A program made the position numbers and the translations under genes. From Archegozetes longisetosus (taxonomy: Eukaryota > Arthropoda > Arachnida > Sarcoptiformes > Trhypochthoniidae), in the NCBI GenBank assembly GCA_018873245.2, contig JAEMBT020000009.1:11629112-11693111 (forward strand): a DNA stretch of 64,000 nucleotides, given 5' to 3'. This document shows, piece after piece, positions 61,761 to 64,000 of this stretch. The notes beneath the pieces are model-generated. The model was not told the origin of the DNA and ran no database searches. It saw nothing but the letters and a program-made list of their open reading frames with translations. Within the stretch, counting starts at the first letter, position 1. Each line of letters starts with the position of its first letter.

Positions 61761-62886
61761 CAGTGATTATAGTTATACCACTTCCACAATCAACTAAAGC
61801 CTTTGTTTTATAACCCTCAACCCACGCTTTTACTAATACTAAATTTTTATCATTCTTAATTGCTACAGAAACTATATCTGAATCACTATCGCTCTCTTCG
61901 ATAGCGACAACCGGAACATTGTTCGGTTTAAATTTAGGTTCGGCGGTTTCTGGTTTTGGTCTTCTTCTGATTGGGTTGTCGTTTTGCGACTTATTAAAAG
62001 CTTTCTTACGACATTGCCATTGAAAATGTCCTGTTTTCTTACAATAGTAACATTGAGGTTTATCTTTAGATCCTCTAGCCTCCTGAGTTCTATTTTTATC
62101 AGGGCGGTAGTCCTTATTAAAACTCCCTTTATTTCTCACTGCCCCTTTAAATGCTTTAGTCATTTCATTTAAGGCAGCCAAAAGTTCAGAATTTGGGGGT
62201 TCACTTGCTTTAGTCTTTAACTGATTACTATTTTCTGCTACTGATAATTGTGTCATAGCCGTAGTTAGCTCGGAATCACCACTTTCGGTAGATCCACTTA
62301 ATCCACATTCAACTGAATTTGCCTTTGCAATTAAATCTTTAATTCCTTTAGGCCTTAACATTATTACCCTCTCTTTAATTGGCGGTAATAACCCTTGAAC
62401 TACATAATCAACTATTTCTTCTTCAGGCATATGTTTATTATATTGTTTACACAATGCCTGCATCTCAAATATATAAATGACTGTTTTCTGAAATAGTCCC
62501 TGTTTTTTTGTACGCAATTTATTTCTTAAATGTGTGGTATATTCTGTCGGGAGAAATCCATCTCTAAATATTTTGCAAAGCACACTCCATGAATTAACTG
62601 CAGGAGTAGCTTCCTTAACATATAGTTTATAAAAGTCTTTTGCGACACCAGCCAAATAGGCAGGAAACTTCTTAAGTTTGGTAGACTCATCCCAGCCTTG
62701 GGATTCGGCAATATCGCTAAAATCCTCTAACCATTTAACTATGTCTGAACCAGGCCCTGATCCGGTAAAAGGAGCTATTTTCATAGAAGAAGTCGACAAC
62801 AAGTTACTAGCCAATTGTTGACTAAGGTCTTGTATATCGATAGATATGTCGTCTTTAGACATAACGAATGAATGTGACTTAGACAT
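61729..62886 (-). CDS. Gag with zinc knuckle, running into the protease active site
   Basis: 385 codons from ATG at 62886. Residues 35-190 have the retrotransposon gag pattern (IAPFTGSGPGSDIVKWLEDF, AYLAGVAKDFY, LRNKLRTKKQG, VVQGLLPPIKERV). One CCHC zinc knuckle at 279-292 (CYYCKKTGHFQWQC) would bind RNA, and a basic stretch lies on both sides. The frame ends in a protease start, ALVDCGSGITII (363-374), where the usual DTG/DSG is DCG. Gag forms the particle core and packages RNA. The frame stops 12 residues later. Confidence 0.88.
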   Translation of the reverse strand: MSKSHSFVMSKDDISIDIQDLSQQLASNLLSTSSMKIAPFTGSGPGSDIVKWLEDFSDIAESQGWDESTKLKKFPAYLAGVAKDFYKLYVKEATPAVNSWSVLCKIFRDGFLPTEYTTHLRNKLRTKKQGLFQKTVIYIFEMQALCKQYNKHMPEEEIVDYVVQGLLPPIKERVIMLRPKGIKDLIAKANSVECGLSGSTESGDSELTTAMTQLSVAENSNQLKTKASEPPNSELLAALNEMTKAFKGAVRNKGSFNKDYRPDKNRTQEARGSKDKPQCYYCKKTGHFQWQCRKKAFNKSQNDNPIRRRPKPETAEPKFKPNNVPVVAIEESDSDSDIVSVAIKNDKNLVLVKAWVEGYKTKALVDCGSGITIITAALAEKLIYQ

Positions 62887-63704
62887 ACGCTTAACTCTTT
62901 AGAAATGTAGTGTGTTGTAAGAAATAGGTCGCTGGGCGACAATTAAAGCCGATTCTCAGTTTCCAGGCTCACAGGTCCGGAGCTTTTGCCGTAGCAATGC
63001 TTTAACCCGAAGCGAGAGCTAGAAGTATGAGGTGATCAGCAAACTGTGCTTTCGCAAACCTTTTTGAGTGTTCACGCTTAAAACAAGAATGTGTTTGTGT
63101 CTGTGTTTTGTAAGGCGAGAGACTTATTGGGTACTCTCGACGAGAAGCGCTTTACTTATTCGAAGTATAGGTTGAAAATTAATATTGGAATGCTTAAAGT
63201 TATCAACAATTATCAAAATTATAGATATTTTCCTGACAAACTCGAACGCGCGAGAGCTTGGACTTAACAATATTTGATTATTTGAGTCTTTACAAAGACT
63301 AATTTGCTTTTATGGCTTATTATATAATATTAAAATTGAAATAAAAAGTTGTTTTGCAATCTTAGCTTTCGGTGAGGAAAACTCTTGATTCGATAACCAA
63401 TACGATTTCTTGCTCTCTTAACGTGAATCCAGTTACGTGTGTCTTAAATCTCGAAAACTTGTCTTCTTCTTCTTATATTGCCCAATTTCTTCAATTTTTT
63501 GCAAATCGAAGTTTTGCTATATCGTAAGTGAGTCGTTGAGCGTGAACCGTTACTTGTTTATTCGATCTCTCTGTTGAAATCCTACGGCCGCACTCATAGG
63601 CCTATAATCGCATAACTTGCATAAATGTCTCAATTTCACTTCAAAGAGATGCCACTTAATGTCAATTTTCGTTCACAATTATGAACAATTAGAGACGTAA
63701 CCAC
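62887..63704 (-). other. Retroelement 5' leader
   Basis: Non-coding sequence of about 820 bp between the primer binding site and gag; stops in all frames. It would contain the packaging signal. Confidence 0.7.
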
Positions 63705-63716
63705 GCTCTGCTACCA
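63705..63716 (-). promoter_or_regulatory. Primer binding site, initiator tRNA-Met type
   Basis: The minus strand reads TGGTAGCAGAGC, two bases inside the 5' LTR. From memory of animal initiator tRNA-Met 3' ends (…GCTCTGCTACCA in Drosophila), this is an exact 12-base complement including CCA. It would prime minus-strand cDNA synthesis. Confidence 0.8.
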
Positions 63717-63718
63717 AT

Positions 63719-64000
63719 TGTGAGAGTGGATTTTTATATAGCGAAATAACAACTCTGACTTTAACAATTAACAATCTTTATTAAAATATAAATTGTATGA
63801 TAATACATAAAGATTTAAATGTATCGCACAGAGTCTAAGCTCTCTCGCACTCTCTTACTGACTCACTTAATTTCTACTCTATTACTCTCTCTTTTTATAC
63901 TCTTCTGGCTAATTAATAAAAGGATGTTTAAGAATATTTTCGAGTTATAATTCTGAGAAAAGTTATTCCTAAAAAGGGATGTTCAAGCATTCCAGTATTA
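63719..64000 (-). repeat. 5' LTR, partial (continues past window)
   Basis: 282 bp identical to 56613-56894 except one base. Transcription would start in the part beyond the edge. Confidence 0.92.

Larger units (their letters stand above)
56613..64000 (-). mobile_element. Ty3/gypsy-type LTR retroelement with envelope-like region, truncated by window edge
   Basis: Order on the minus strand: 5' LTR (from 63719, running past the edge), primer binding site, leader, gag, protease, RT, (deletion), integrase, envelope-like segment, 3' LTR (56613 to about 57330). The LTRs start TGTGAGAGTGG on the plus strand, and the 282 comparable bases differ at one site, so insertion is recent. Coding is split over three frames, the RT active site is altered, and RNase H with part of the integrase is missing. 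This copy could not replicate by itself. Relatives are Metaviridae with env (errantivirus-like). Confidence 0.92.

Overview
This is AT-rich eukaryotic nuclear DNA. Genes are split by short GT-AG introns (51, 67, 86, 119, 174, 276 and 1240 bp) and set among many transposon relics, which points to an arthropod. Giant ankyrin-repeat proteins with a basic, furin-type site near the C-terminus, together with CYP, ABCG, TTLL and THAP relatives, suggest an arachnid, most likely a trombidiform mite such as a chigger (Leptotrombidium-like). The species call is inference.

Layout. 1-3366 (-) is a broken ankyrin gene that runs off the left edge. 4200-6230 is an inverted-repeat element with a small MITE inside. 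7340-9195 is a decayed duplicate of the TTLL4-like tubulin polyglutamylase gene, which is intact in four exons at 12975-15069. 9886-10303 is a tRNA-like palindrome. 18769-19217 is a MITE with TA duplications. 19480-20890 holds relics of a THAP-domain protein and of METTL5. 21911-23275 is a dead cytochrome P450. 24533-25159 is another MITE. 26433-33595 (-) is the giant ankyrin gene, about 2390 residues across two frames. 34043-36652 is a nest of three DNA transposons inserted upstream of it. 41126-42265 is a hAT relic. 45044-48665 is a five-exon ABCG half-transporter. 51880-52340 is a Tc1/IS630-type transposase relic. 52517-53688 (-) is an RCC1-repeat protein lying between two copies of a 40-bp minisatellite repeat. 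56613-64000 (-) is a young Ty3/gypsy-type retroelement with an envelope-like domain, cut by the right edge.

Relationships. The two ankyrin loci are paralogues that share 5' flanking sequence, so the left locus gives an empty reference site for the transposon nest at the right locus. ABCG, RCC1 and the main ankyrin gene are each interrupted once, always as if one base were missing from a short homopolymer. The two gag/protease/pol junctions shift in the same direction. This could be systematic deletion error in the assembly, and it matters for calling these genes alive or dead. The remaining genes appear to be independent; no operon-like or pathway grouping is seen.
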